The position numbers and the translations under genes are program-made. From the NCBI GenBank assembly GCA_036782915.1, contig DAIPYE010000152.1, forward strand, positions 1 through 7,834: 7,834 bases of DNA, read 5' to 3'. How positions within the stretch are numbered: position 1 is the stretch's first letter; every line of letters starts with the position of its first letter. Shown in pieces: positions 1 through 6,439 of this stretch. The DNA is from JAEUSI01 sp036782915. GTDB lineage: Bacteria > Bacteroidota > Ignavibacteria > Tepidaquicellales > Tepidaquicellaceae. The notes under the pieces were generated by a model, which was not told the DNA's origin, searched no databases, and saw only the letters and a program-made list of their open reading frames with translations.

Positions 1-1266
1 TACAAGACAGTTGATGGCGGAGTAACGTGGACACAGACTTTTGCTCAGCCGGGAGGTTTCATAAATTCAGTCAATAAATTCAACGGATTTCCTGTCTTTG
101 GATTTCATGGAGATCCTATAGGTGGAAGATGGACTCAATTTATAAGTTTCGATTTTGGCTCGACTTGGGATTCAACAGGTCTTTATAATCCGGCACCTCC
201 GGGAGAAGCAGGATGGAATAATTCCTTCTGGTCTGCTATGCCAACTTGTCCATTTCCCCCATGTGCCTTTTCTTATTATGGAACCAACAATACAAAAGTT
301 TATCAGCCGTTTGGTAATGGCACAATACTAAGTTACCCAACTCCCGGACTTCAGAATTCCTTTGCGATTTGGGGGAATGACAATTCAAGAATAATGACAG
401 GTGGGGATATAATGCTATATACAATAAATGGCGGAGTAAGCTGGACAAATGTAAATGCAATCGGTACCGGTGATATTCTCGGTATTTGCGGAGGAGGTAC
501 GATCTGGTATTACACACGAGGATCATCAGTTTATAAATCAACTGACGACGGAGGAGCGTGGACTTCAGATCATTCAGCGACAGGTACATACAATCATATT
601 TCACTTTCCCCTGCCGGACTTTACATGTGGGCTGTAAGAAGTAACGGAGGTATTTCGAGAAATTTAATTGATTTTCCATTACCTGTAGAACTTACATCCT
701 TTTTGTCAACAGTCAACGGAAGCAATGTAACACTTAACTGGAGCACTTCGGTAGAGATCAATAATTCCGGTTTTGATATTGAGCGTTCGAATGTCAATGG
801 TCAGACCTCAAGCGAATGGATTAAAGTCGGCTATGTGAACGGAAATGGTAATACAAATGAGATTAGAAATTATCAGTTCACTGACAGAGGTCTGAATCAG
901 GGTAAATATAATTACAGACTAAAGCAGATCGATATCAACGGTAATTTTAATTATCATAATCTCAGCAATGAAGTCATAATCGGATTACCGGAAAAATTCA
1001 CTTTGTCACAGAATTATCCAAATCCGTTTAATCCGTCGACAAAAATCAATTACGATCTACCGTTCGATGCAAATGTAGATTTAAAAGTTTTTGATATGAC
1101 AGGAAGAGAGGTTATGACGCTTGTAAATGATTTCAGATCAGCCGGATATTATACTGTAAATTTCAATGCATCAAATCTTTCGACAGGAATATATCTTTAC
1201 AGAATATCTGCAATATCAAACGGGCAGAACTTTAATTCTGAAAAGAAAATGGTGCTGATAAAATAA
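1..1266 (+). CDS. Secreted Asp-box repeat protein with T9SS C-terminal sorting domain (5' end outside window)
   Basis: The frame is open from base 1, so the N-terminus and signal peptide lie upstream; the ATG at 238 is an internal Met. Of 421 visible residues, 1-190 carry at least four Asp-box (BNR-type) motifs: TVDGGVTW (3-10), the perfect SxDxGxTW match SFDFGSTW (49-56), TINGGVSW (141-148) and STDDGGAW (180-187). Such motifs sit in beta-hairpins of beta-propellers (sialidase, sortilin and photosystem-assembly-factor folds). Residues about 226-330 form the linker module starting LPVEL that commonly precedes T9SS signals. Residues about 333-421 are the sorting domain, with NYPNPFNPSTKI, VFDMTGREV, GIYLYRI and a terminal KKMVLIK. 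The protein is inferred to cross the outer membrane by T9SS and be released or anchored at the surface. An enzymatic role is not shown: Asp-boxes alone do not prove glycosidase activity, and no catalytic residues could be assigned. A terminator hairpin follows. Confidence 0.9.
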   Translation, partial: YKTVDGGVTWTQTFAQPGGFINSVNKFNGFPVFGFHGDPIGGRWTQFISFDFGSTWDSTGLYNPAPPGEAGWNNSFWSAMPTCPFPPCAFSYYGTNNTKVYQPFGNGTILSYPTPGLQNSFAIWGNDNSRIMTGGDIMLYTINGGVSWTNVNAIGTGDILGICGGGTIWYYTRGSSVYKSTDDGGAWTSDHSATGTYNHISLSPAGLYMWAVRSNGGISRNLIDFPLPVELTSFLSTVNGSNVTLNWSTSVEINNSGFDIERSNVNGQTSSEWIKVGYVNGNGNTNEIRNYQFTDRGLNQGKYNYRLKQIDINGNFNYHNLSNEVIIGLPEKFTLSQNYPNPFNPSTKINYDLPFDANVDLKVFDMTGREVMTLVNDFRSAGYYTVNFNASNLSTGIYLYRISAISNGQNFNSEKKMVLIK

Positions 1267-1310
1267 CGACATTTGTCGCATTAATAAGTATTAAATGTGT
1301 AGAGAATTGA

Positions 1311-1348
1311 AAAGGAACGGAGAGAAGTAATAATTTCTCTGTTCCTTT
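1311..1348 (+). terminator. Rho-independent-type terminator hairpin after the Asp-box gene
   Basis: Bases 1311-1325 pair with 1334-1348 over 15 consecutive positions, two of them G-U wobbles (1319/1340 and 1324/1335), leaving an 8-nt loop. The right arm ends in CCTTT and is followed by the T-rich tract ATTTATC rather than a clean U-run. It lies 44 nt after the stop codon of the secreted protein and well before the regulator at 1517, as expected for a terminator. A smaller perfect hairpin, CGAC-ATTT-GTCG (1267-1278), sits directly after the stop codon. Confidence 0.7.
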
Positions 1349-1516
1349 ATTTATCTACTAATAATTTCAGATTGTAAGACCCAAAAGAGCAATCATTTTT
1401 GTAATTTTTAATGGTTTACCCTTAGCTAAAGTACATTAAGTATCTTATTTTTAAAAAAAATAAAAAAAGGTAATTTACCCCTGAAAGATGTTTCGAATTA
1501 AAAAATTACAAAGATC

Positions 1517-2170
1517 ATGAAAAACAAAATAAGAATTATAATAGCCGATGATCATCCGATATTCAGAGGCGGATTGAAACAGATCATTGAAGATGAAAAT
1601 GATATTGAAATAGTCGGAGAAGCTCCTAACGGACGGAAAGCGCTTGAGCTGATATTCGAAAAGAAGCCTGATGTTGCAATACTGGATGTTGACATGCCTG
1701 AGAAAACCGGATTTGAAGTTCTGAAGGAACTGACAAAATCCGATAATTCCGTGAAAATAATTTTTCTGACAATGTATAAGGAAGAAAATTTGTTTAATGA
1801 AGCGATGGATAACGGGATCAAAGGATATGTACTGAAGGAAAGCGCAGCAGATGATATTTGCGAATGCATAAGATTAGTTGCTGACGGAGATTATGCGATC
1901 AGTCCGTTAATTTCAAAATTCCTTGTAAAAAGAATGAGCCTGCTTGATAAGCTTAAAAAAAGTAAACCTTCCATAAATGATCTTACATTAACGGAAAGAA
2001 AAATCTTAAAATGTATTTCAGAAAACAAATCTTCAAAGGAAATAGCTGATGAGTTTTTTATAAGTTACAAAACTGTTGAGACTCACAGAAGCAATATCAG
2101 CAAAAAGCTTGAACTTCAGGGAAGTCTCAGTCTTGTTAGATTTGCACTGGAAAATAAGTCTGCTATATGA
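1517..2170 (+). CDS. NarL/FixJ-family response regulator (REC plus LuxR-type HTH)
   Basis: This is a full-length two-component transcription regulator of 217 residues, the usual size for the NarL/FixJ family. The receiver domain (about 5-122) has the acidic pair D11/D12 in IIADDHPIFRGG, phosphoacceptor D57 in AILDVDMP, switch threonine T85 in FLTMY, and K107 in YVLKES, so all phosphorylation residues are intact. The LuxR-type helix-turn-helix spans about 157-203 (LTLTERKILKCISENKSSKEI), with recognition helix YKTVETHRSNISKKL. In this family, phosphorylation by a sensor kinase triggers dimerisation and DNA binding. No histidine kinase is present within the window, so the partner is elsewhere or outside it. 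The leader is A-rich without a Shine-Dalgarno sequence. The next gene encodes a T9SS cargo in the same direction after 129 nt, but a regulatory link is only a guess. Confidence 0.95.
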   Translation: MKNKIRIIIADDHPIFRGGLKQIIEDENDIEIVGEAPNGRKALELIFEKKPDVAILDVDMPEKTGFEVLKELTKSDNSVKIIFLTMYKEENLFNEAMDNGIKGYVLKESAADDICECIRLVADGDYAISPLISKFLVKRMSLLDKLKKSKPSINDLTLTERKILKCISENKSSKEIADEFFISYKTVETHRSNISKKLELQGSLSLVRFALENKSAI

Positions 2171-2286
2171 TTGATAAAATAGTTAAATATTAAGCCTTAA
2201 TTCATTGACGCACAATTAATACATACACAAATTTCAGAATATTAAGACTTACCAATTTAATTTTCTGTTTATTAGAAAAATAATTT

Positions 2287-2292
2287 AAGGAG
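2287..2292 (+). promoter_or_regulatory. Shine-Dalgarno AAGGAG of the short T9SS cargo gene
   Basis: AAGGAG ends 7 nt before the ATG at 2300. It is one of only two clear Shine-Dalgarno sites I see in the window; most other genes have A/T-rich leaders. It supports the chosen start, which also gives an intact signal peptide. Confidence 0.7.
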
Positions 2293-2299
2293 AATAAAT

Positions 2300-2989
2300 A
2301 TGAAGAACATCAAATTAATTTTAATAGCACTGACTTTAAATTTTTTCATTTCAATAAATTCTTATTCGTTTCCTGCAGAGTTAGCTTCATTTTCTGCAAA
2401 CGTAAATACAAATATTGTTACTCTTACATGGGATACTGTTATTGAAATTAATAACAATGGATTTTTAGTTGAGTGGAAGAATATTGATTCAATAAACTGG
2501 AATCAGCTTGGGTTTGTAACCGGTAACGGGATAACCAATATTCCTCATAGTTATCAGTATATTGATACTGTACTTATACAGGGAAGCTATAATTACAGAC
2601 TGAAGCAGGTAGATTTTAACAATACATTTCAGTTTTATGAACTTAGCAATTTTGTAATTATAAATACTATTTCTATTTCAAGTATAAATTCTATTTTTTC
2701 AGATAAATTTGAACTGTTTCAGAATTATCCTAACCCTTTCAATCCTGTTACAAAAATCAGTTACGATTTACCTTTGACGAATTTCGTAACCCTAAAAGTT
2801 TATGATATTCCGGGAAATGAAATTTCTACATTAGTAAACAACAAACAAACTGCGGGAAGATATGAAGTATTATTCGATGCTTCAAATCTGGGGTCAGGAA
2901 TGTATTTTTATAATCTCAGGGTGAGCCTGTCGAACTCACTCGAAACCGGAAATTACTGTAAAGTAAAAAGAATGTCATTCATAAAATAA
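2300..2989 (+). CDS. Minimal T9SS cargo: signal peptide, linker module and sorting domain only
   Basis: The 229-residue protein has a Sec signal peptide (1-23: charged MKNIK, hydrophobic core, likely cleavage after NSYS). The mature part begins at once with FPAELASF, the start of the linker module that in the upstream gene (residues 226 on) follows the Asp-box region. That module runs to about residue 125 (IEINNNGF, YNYRLKQVDF). The sorting domain follows from about 136, with FQNYPNPFNPVTKI, VYDIPGNEI, GMYFYNL and terminal KRMSFIK. The two proteins are colinear over this whole region. No passenger domain exists, so I infer an exported protein whose function, if any, resides in the linker fold. 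Compared with the upstream paralogue, it has about four extra residues near VSLSNSLETGN, encoded by a palindromic element at 2921-2939. The start is fixed by AAGGAG at 2287. The lipoprotein gene 16 nt downstream is probably cotranscribed. Confidence 0.9.
   Translation: MKNIKLILIALTLNFFISINSYSFPAELASFSANVNTNIVTLTWDTVIEINNNGFLVEWKNIDSINWNQLGFVTGNGITNIPHSYQYIDTVLIQGSYNYRLKQVDFNNTFQFYELSNFVIINTISISSINSIFSDKFELFQNYPNPFNPVTKISYDLPLTNFVTLKVYDIPGNEISTLVNNKQTAGRYEVLFDASNLGSGMYFYNLRVSLSNSLETGNYCKVKRMSFIK
2921..2939. repeat. REP-like palindromic element inside a reading frame
   Basis: GTGAG (2921-2925) and CTCAC (2935-2939) are perfect inverted arms around the 9-nt loop CCTGTCGAA. The TGAGCCTGTCGAA core resembles, from memory, a repetitive extragenic palindrome core common in many bacterial genomes. 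TCGAA recurs at 2940-2944. The element is in frame within the T9SS cargo gene, encoding VSLSNS, at the point where that protein is about four residues longer than its paralogue. It is more GC-rich than the surrounding DNA. Only one copy is visible in the window, so its repetitive nature is not demonstrated here. Confidence 0.5.
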
Positions 2990-3005
2990 ATTTAAATAAT
3001 TTATA

Positions 3006-3473
3006 ATGAATAAAAATAGATTTGTAAGGATTATATCCCTTGTATATTTCACAATGCCTGCTTTTTTAATAAGCTGCGGAATAAATGAAAGTGAGGAAAC
3101 TGTTATAATAGATCCGATACTTATCGGTAAAGGATCAATAACCATAACAGAAGGACTTTCTCAGCAAAATGTCGTGATCACAGATACCTGTGCATGGAAT
3201 GAATTAAAAAGTAAAATGGATTATGTCAATTATGTATCGGGAAGTTTTACTGAAACAGAAATAAATTTCTCTGATTATATGATCTTAGCTTCATTAAGTG
3301 AAATCAGAGGAATCGGCGGTTGTTCAATAGAGATGATATTAATAGAAGAATTTTCCGAAATAATTGAAGTAACAATTGAAAATAAAATTCCCCGGATAGG
3401 TCTCGCTATTGTTTGCCAGGATTATCACATAGTAAAGATCCCAAAAACAAATAAACATATAATTTTCAAATGA
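3006..3473 (+). CDS. Outer-envelope lipoprotein with PrcB-like C-terminal domain
   Basis: The 155-residue product has a lipoprotein signal: positively charged start, hydrophobic stretch, and lipobox LISC with the lipidated cysteine at C24. The mature chain has a short polar linker and then a beta-rich domain from about residue 62 to the end. Its pattern (INFSDYMILASLSEIRGIGGCSIEM, then IEVTIENKIPR, then DYHIVKIPKTNKHIIF) resembles the PrcB C-terminal domain: a hydrophobic strand, a central GG-x-S-I segment, and a late Y-x-I-V-K-I-P-K motif. In Treponema, PrcB is a partner of a surface protease complex, but in most genomes this domain sits in uncharacterised lipoproteins, so no protease link is claimed. 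The start lies 16 nt after the T9SS cargo stop, implying one transcript. No Shine-Dalgarno is visible. Confidence 0.75.
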   Translation: MNKNRFVRIISLVYFTMPAFLISCGINESEETVIIDPILIGKGSITITEGLSQQNVVITDTCAWNELKSKMDYVNYVSGSFTETEINFSDYMILASLSEIRGIGGCSIEMILIEEFSEIIEVTIENKIPRIGLAIVCQDYHIVKIPKTNKHIIFK

Positions 3474-3635
3474 AACAAAGATTCACAAATTTTTAAATTG
3501 CCGATAGAGCAAATTAGAATTATTTTCTTAAAATTAAATTAATTCTGCATTTAAAGCCATTATCCATTTGAATAAAATCTTTAGTTTGATTAATATTGTA
3601 TCTGAAATTGAAAAGAAATTTTTGTTTCTAAAAAA

Positions 3636-4322
3636 ATGGATAATTTATTAATGCTTCACGGCGCAATTGGATCATCAGTTCAGCTCGAACCATTAGCTGA
3701 GTTTTTAACAGATACTTATAAAGTCTATCTGCTTAATTTCTCGGGTCATGGCGGAAAACAGATTCCAAAAGAAAAGTTCAGTATAGAAATGTTCGCAGAT
3801 GATGTTCTGTATTTTATAGACAGGAATAAACTTAAAGGAATAAATATATACGGATACAGTATGGGCGGATATGTTGCATTGTATATTGCAAGACATTTTC
3901 CTGAAAAAATAAATAAGATATTTACGACAGCGACAAAATTTGACTGGACAGAAGAAACTTCATTAAAAGAATCTCATTTACTGAATCCGGAAAATATTTC
4001 AGAAAAATTACCAAAGTTCGCTGAGCAATTAATTGAAAGACATTCACCTGAAAACTGGAAAATAGTTTTGAGTAAAACTGCTGAAATGATGATCGATCTG
4101 GGAAAGAGTCAATCACTTAACGATGAAGATTTTTCTACAATTGAAAATGAAGTTTTGTTAAGTGTCGGTGACAGGGATAATATGGTTTCGATTGAAGAGA
4201 CAGTTGATGTTTATAGAAATTTGAAAAACGGAAACCTGCTTATTTTTCCGGACACGCCGCATCCTATTGAAAAGATTTCTCCTGTAAGACTGGCAAATGA
4301 AATAAAATTATTTTTTAAATAA
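3636..4322 (+). CDS. Alpha/beta hydrolase fold protein
   Basis: The 228-residue protein is a compact alpha/beta hydrolase with a complete apparent catalytic triad: S75 in the nucleophile elbow GYSMGG, D181 in SVGDRDNMV, and H209 in TPHPIEK. The LHGAIGS segment (7-13) supplies the oxyanion-hole strand loop, and NFSGHG (34-39) is the usual loop after the next strand. A lid of about 100-165 separates strands 6 and 7. The family includes esterases, lipases, C-C hydrolases and peptidases; the substrate cannot be read from sequence. No signal peptide is present, so it is cytoplasmic. The start is bounded by an in-frame TGA at 3609. It is the first gene of a tight operon: the downstream GNAT begins 5 nt after its stop. 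No Shine-Dalgarno or convincing promoter was found in the 162 nt upstream. Confidence 0.9.
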   Translation: MDNLLMLHGAIGSSVQLEPLAEFLTDTYKVYLLNFSGHGGKQIPKEKFSIEMFADDVLYFIDRNKLKGINIYGYSMGGYVALYIARHFPEKINKIFTTATKFDWTEETSLKESHLLNPENISEKLPKFAEQLIERHSPENWKIVLSKTAEMMIDLGKSQSLNDEDFSTIENEVLLSVGDRDNMVSIEETVDVYRNLKNGNLLIFPDTPHPIEKISPVRLANEIKLFFK

Positions 4323-4327
4323 CTTCT

Positions 4328-4729
4328 ATGATAATATTTCAGGAAAATCTTGACAATATTAAACCGGAAATGCTTGGTAATTTTTTTGAAGGATGGAATA
4401 AATTTCCATCAAAAGAAAAGCATTTTGAATTATTGCAAAACAGTGAATTTAAAATACTGGCTGTTGATAATGAAACAAAAAAAGTAGTCGGATATATAAA
4501 TGCAATTACAGACGGAGTTTTGTCTGCATATATTCCATTATTGGAAGTAGTTCCCGAATTTAAAAACAAAGGGATCGGGACAGAACTTGTAAAAAGAATG
4601 CTTGAGAAATTAAAGGATTATTATATGATAGATATTGTATGTGATGAATCTGTGCATGGATTTTATGAAAAATCCGGAATGAAAAAATATTCTGCAATGA
4701 TTCTTAGAAATTATGACAAACAATCCTGA
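4328..4729 (+). CDS. Small GNAT-family N-acetyltransferase
   Basis: This 133-residue protein is a single GNAT domain. The acetyl-CoA binding motif A is LLEVVPEFKNKGIGTELV (71-88), where K-N-K-G-I-G-T fills the R/Q-x-x-G-x-G/A position that holds the pyrophosphate. The C-terminal HGFYEKSGM (110-118) gives the typical Y113 near the thiol leaving group. Strand VVGYINAI (53-60) precedes motif A. The acceptor amine is unknown. It starts 5 nt after the hydrolase stop and its last 17 nt overlap the next gene, an arrangement that favours translational coupling. No Shine-Dalgarno is seen. It is cytoplasmic by absence of a signal sequence. Confidence 0.88.
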   Translation: MIIFQENLDNIKPEMLGNFFEGWNKFPSKEKHFELLQNSEFKILAVDNETKKVVGYINAITDGVLSAYIPLLEVVPEFKNKGIGTELVKRMLEKLKDYYMIDIVCDESVHGFYEKSGMKKYSAMILRNYDKQS

Positions 4730-5261
4730 CTGGAAAAATATTAAAAGAATATTGATACTCGGCTGTTCGGGAACTGGAAAAAGCACATTGGCTAAACAAA
4801 TCGGAAAGAAATTTGATCTGGAAGTTATTCATCTCGATAAATTTTTCCATAAGCCGAACTGGGAACCCCGAGATATTGAGGAATTCAGAAAAATTGTCAA
4901 AGAATTAATCCTGAAAGATAAATGGGTTATGGATGGAAATTACACAAAAACTTTAGCTGAAAGAATTAGGAGAGCAAACTTTATTATTTTTTTTGATTAC
5001 AATTCATATTTATGCACTTACCGTGTCATAAAACGTAATATTAAAACAAAACTCGGATTGGAAATTAGAACTGATATGGCGGAAGGCTGTGTAGAGTCAT
5101 GGCTTGACTGGGAGTTTATAAAATTTGTCTGGAATTTTAAGATTGCATATATTCCTTTGACTTATCAGATACTGGAAGAATCAAAATTTGACAAAAAAAA
5201 ATTAATTATAATTAAAAGTAGAAGTGAAGGCAGAAAATTCATCAAAAATTTAGAACAATGA
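4713..5261 (+). CDS. FlaR/adenylate-kinase-like P-loop protein
   Basis: The 182-residue protein begins with a Walker A P-loop, ILGCSGTGKST (15-25), followed by VIHLDKFFHKPNW (38-50) and KWVMDGNYTKTL (70-81). This order matches the family often annotated 'DNA topology modulation protein FlaR', related to adenylate and shikimate kinases. D42 and D74 are plausible Mg2+/substrate residues. The FlaR label is historical; biochemically these are likely small-molecule or nucleotide kinases, and the substrate is unknown. RANFIIFFDY (about 89-98) fits the next core strand, and the basic stretch RVIKRNIKTKLG after it suggests the lid. The ATG overlaps the upstream GNAT by 17 nt and the TGA overlaps the next gene by 4 nt, so it is the coupled third gene of the operon. 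Confidence 0.85.
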   Translation: MTNNPDWKNIKRILILGCSGTGKSTLAKQIGKKFDLEVIHLDKFFHKPNWEPRDIEEFRKIVKELILKDKWVMDGNYTKTLAERIRRANFIIFFDYNSYLCTYRVIKRNIKTKLGLEIRTDMAEGCVESWLDWEFIKFVWNFKIAYIPLTYQILEESKFDKKKLIIIKSRSEGRKFIKNLEQ

Positions 5262-5797
5262 ACAAAATAATTGACAAGAAATTAAAATTAGTTTCATTGA
5301 AAGAGTCGCATGCAAAAGATCTGTACAACCTGACTGACACTAACAGAGATTATTTGAATAAATGGCTTCCATGGGTAAAATTAACCAACAGTGTTTCCGA
5401 TACAAAGAAATTTATCCGATCATCGATGAGAAAATCAAAAGCTAAAAAAGGTTTTGACTGTCTGATATATTATGATAATAAAATAGCAGGCACTATCGGG
5501 TTGGTTGAAATTTGCACGGTAAGAAGTAATGCAGAAATCGGATACTGGCTTGCAGAAAATTTTACGGGAAAAGGAATAATGACAAAGTGCTGTGAAGTTT
5601 TGACCGATCACTGTTTTCAAAAATTAAAACTAAACCGTGTAGTTATCAAATGCGAGGTTAAAAACAAAGCAAGCCGGAGCATACCCGAAAGACTTAAATT
5701 TTTCAATCAGGGGATTTTAAAATGTGATGGATTTTATAATGATAAATATGTAGATCATGTGCAATATTCAATGTTTAAAAGAGAATGGGGTAAATGA
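5258..5797 (+). CDS. RimJ/RimL-type GNAT acetyltransferase
   Basis: The 179-residue protein follows the RimL/YdaF layout closely: NRDYLNKWLPWV (29-40), KIAGTIGL (75-82), NAEIGYWL (91-98), motif A ENFTGKGIMTKCCEVL (100-115), then LNRVVIKCEVKNKASRSIPERL (125-146) and a final DHVQYSMFKREW. RimL family members acetylate the N-terminal serine of ribosomal protein L7/L12, but relatives act on other N-terminal or small-molecule amines, so the substrate stays open. One departure: the usual ERLGF turn reads ERLKF (146-148), replacing the conserved glycine by lysine. The gene is joined to the P-loop gene by an ATGA overlap and is the last of four genes. Its TGA lies within an AATGATG sequence resembling the heptamer repeat that starts 4 nt downstream. 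Confidence 0.9.
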   Translation: MNKIIDKKLKLVSLKESHAKDLYNLTDTNRDYLNKWLPWVKLTNSVSDTKKFIRSSMRKSKAKKGFDCLIYYDNKIAGTIGLVEICTVRSNAEIGYWLAENFTGKGIMTKCCEVLTDHCFQKLKLNRVVIKCEVKNKASRSIPERLKFFNQGILKCDGFYNDKYVDHVQYSMFKREWGK

Positions 5798-5801
5798 TGT
5801 G

Positions 5802-5843
5802 AATGGTCAATGATGAATGATCAATAGTCAATGGTCAATGGTC
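5802..5843. repeat. Six tandem degenerate heptamers, consensus AATGGTC
   Basis: Bases 5802-5843 divide exactly into six 7-nt units. Units 1, 5 and 6 are AATGGTC; units 2, 3 and 4 are AATGATG, AATGATC and AATAGTC. A further AATGATG at 5793-5799, shifted by 2 nt, covers the stop codon of the preceding acetyltransferase gene. The array sits between that stop and the exported-protein gene at 5885. Short heptanucleotide arrays (STRR-type) are known from cyanobacteria and similar motifs occur in other phyla; no function is assigned. The array cannot encode a stable hairpin because the units are all in one orientation. Confidence 0.8.
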
Positions 5844-5884
5844 TGTACTTAATGATGAAATTCAATTAAATAAATAAAAAAATC

Positions 5885-6352
5885 ATGAAAACATTAAAAC
5901 TTTTTACAGCAATTCTCTTTGTATTTTTTCTTCAGCAAAATATTTATTCACAAAAAACTTTACCGGAAGCAACTGTGACTGTCTGTGAAAATACAGATGA
6001 CGGAGTAAATCCGATTAATCCGAAAACAACTGTGAAAGTCGGGGAAGGAGTGGTATATCAATTAGCATTTCAGGATAAATATAAAATTGGCAAAGAAACC
6101 GAACCCGAACAGTTTTTTATAGACTGGAAAGTTTATCAACTTGATAAAATCGGGAATGAAGAGTATCTGTACGGTGAAAAAACAATGACAGTAAATTCTT
6201 TATTCAGAAGATATGCATTGTCTGAGCAGCTCTATTACACGGTTCCTGGCAGATACAGAATATATGCGCTTCCTGTCGGATGGAGTGATGCAGATCTTAG
6301 CGGCAACAAAAATAAATATTACGGAATGACTGAGATAGATGTAGTGGAGTAA
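5885..6352 (+). CDS. Small exported protein of unknown function
   Basis: I do not recognise this 155-residue protein. It has a Sec signal peptide (MKTLK, hydrophobic core to about residue 17, likely cleavage after NIYS at S22, leaving an N-terminal Gln). There is no lipobox and no T9SS sorting domain, so it is predicted to be periplasmic or released. The mature part is about 133 residues, rich in alternating hydrophobic/polar strands (ATVTVCENT, TTVKVGEGVVYQLAF, FFIDWKVYQL, YYTVPGRYRIYALPV, YGMTEIDVVE). This suggests a beta-sandwich such as an Ig-like fold, but I cannot name a family. It has a single mature cysteine (C34). The ATG follows an A/T-rich leader without Shine-Dalgarno. Its neighbours are a heptamer array upstream and a toxin-antitoxin unit downstream, neither of which hints at its role. 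Confidence 0.8.
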   Translation: MKTLKLFTAILFVFFLQQNIYSQKTLPEATVTVCENTDDGVNPINPKTTVKVGEGVVYQLAFQDKYKIGKETEPEQFFIDWKVYQLDKIGNEEYLYGEKTMTVNSLFRRYALSEQLYYTVPGRYRIYALPVGWSDADLSGNKNKYYGMTEIDVVE

Positions 6353-6407
6353 ACTTTATTAAAAATAAACGAAACTGAAAACAGGTGAATTCAAAATAAA
6401 ATTTTAA

Positions 6408-6439
6408 ATTGTTTTCTATAAGTCATTGACATATATTTG
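6408..6439 (+). promoter_or_regulatory. Bacteroidota-type promoter candidate of the toxin-antitoxin operon
   Basis: TATATTTG (6432-6439) matches the Bacteroidota -7 consensus TAnnTTTG exactly. A -33-like ATTG (consensus TTTG) lies 20 nt upstream at 6408-6411, within the accepted spacer range. The -7 box ends only 2 nt before the toxin ATG at 6442, so transcription would start at or very near the start codon. Assignment is by motif only. Confidence 0.55.

Noticed and set aside
238..240. ATG at 238 as the start of the Asp-box protein
   Set aside because: The same frame is open from base 1 and encodes two Asp-box motifs (TVDGGVTW and SFDFGSTW) before this Met, so the gene starts outside the window.
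236..679. 147-codon minus-strand open frame
   Set aside because: It lies wholly opposite the Asp-box gene, has no recognisable domain and is rich in Leu, Arg and Tyr as expected for an antisense shadow.
1413..1480. TTTACCC repeated at 1415-1421 and 1474-1480 upstream of the response regulator
   Set aside because: Seven bases twice within A/T-rich leader DNA is weak evidence for an operator, and no symmetry or promoter box anchors it.
1552..1869. Minus-strand open frame opposite the response regulator
   Set aside because: It is the antisense of a well-conserved receiver domain; the Ser/Phe/Ile-rich product has no family features.
3516..3546. Inverted repeat AGAATTA / TAATTCT in the gap before the hydrolase gene
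   Set aside because: Seven nearly all A/T pairs with a 17-nt loop are expected by chance in this A/T-rich spacer and no T-run follows.
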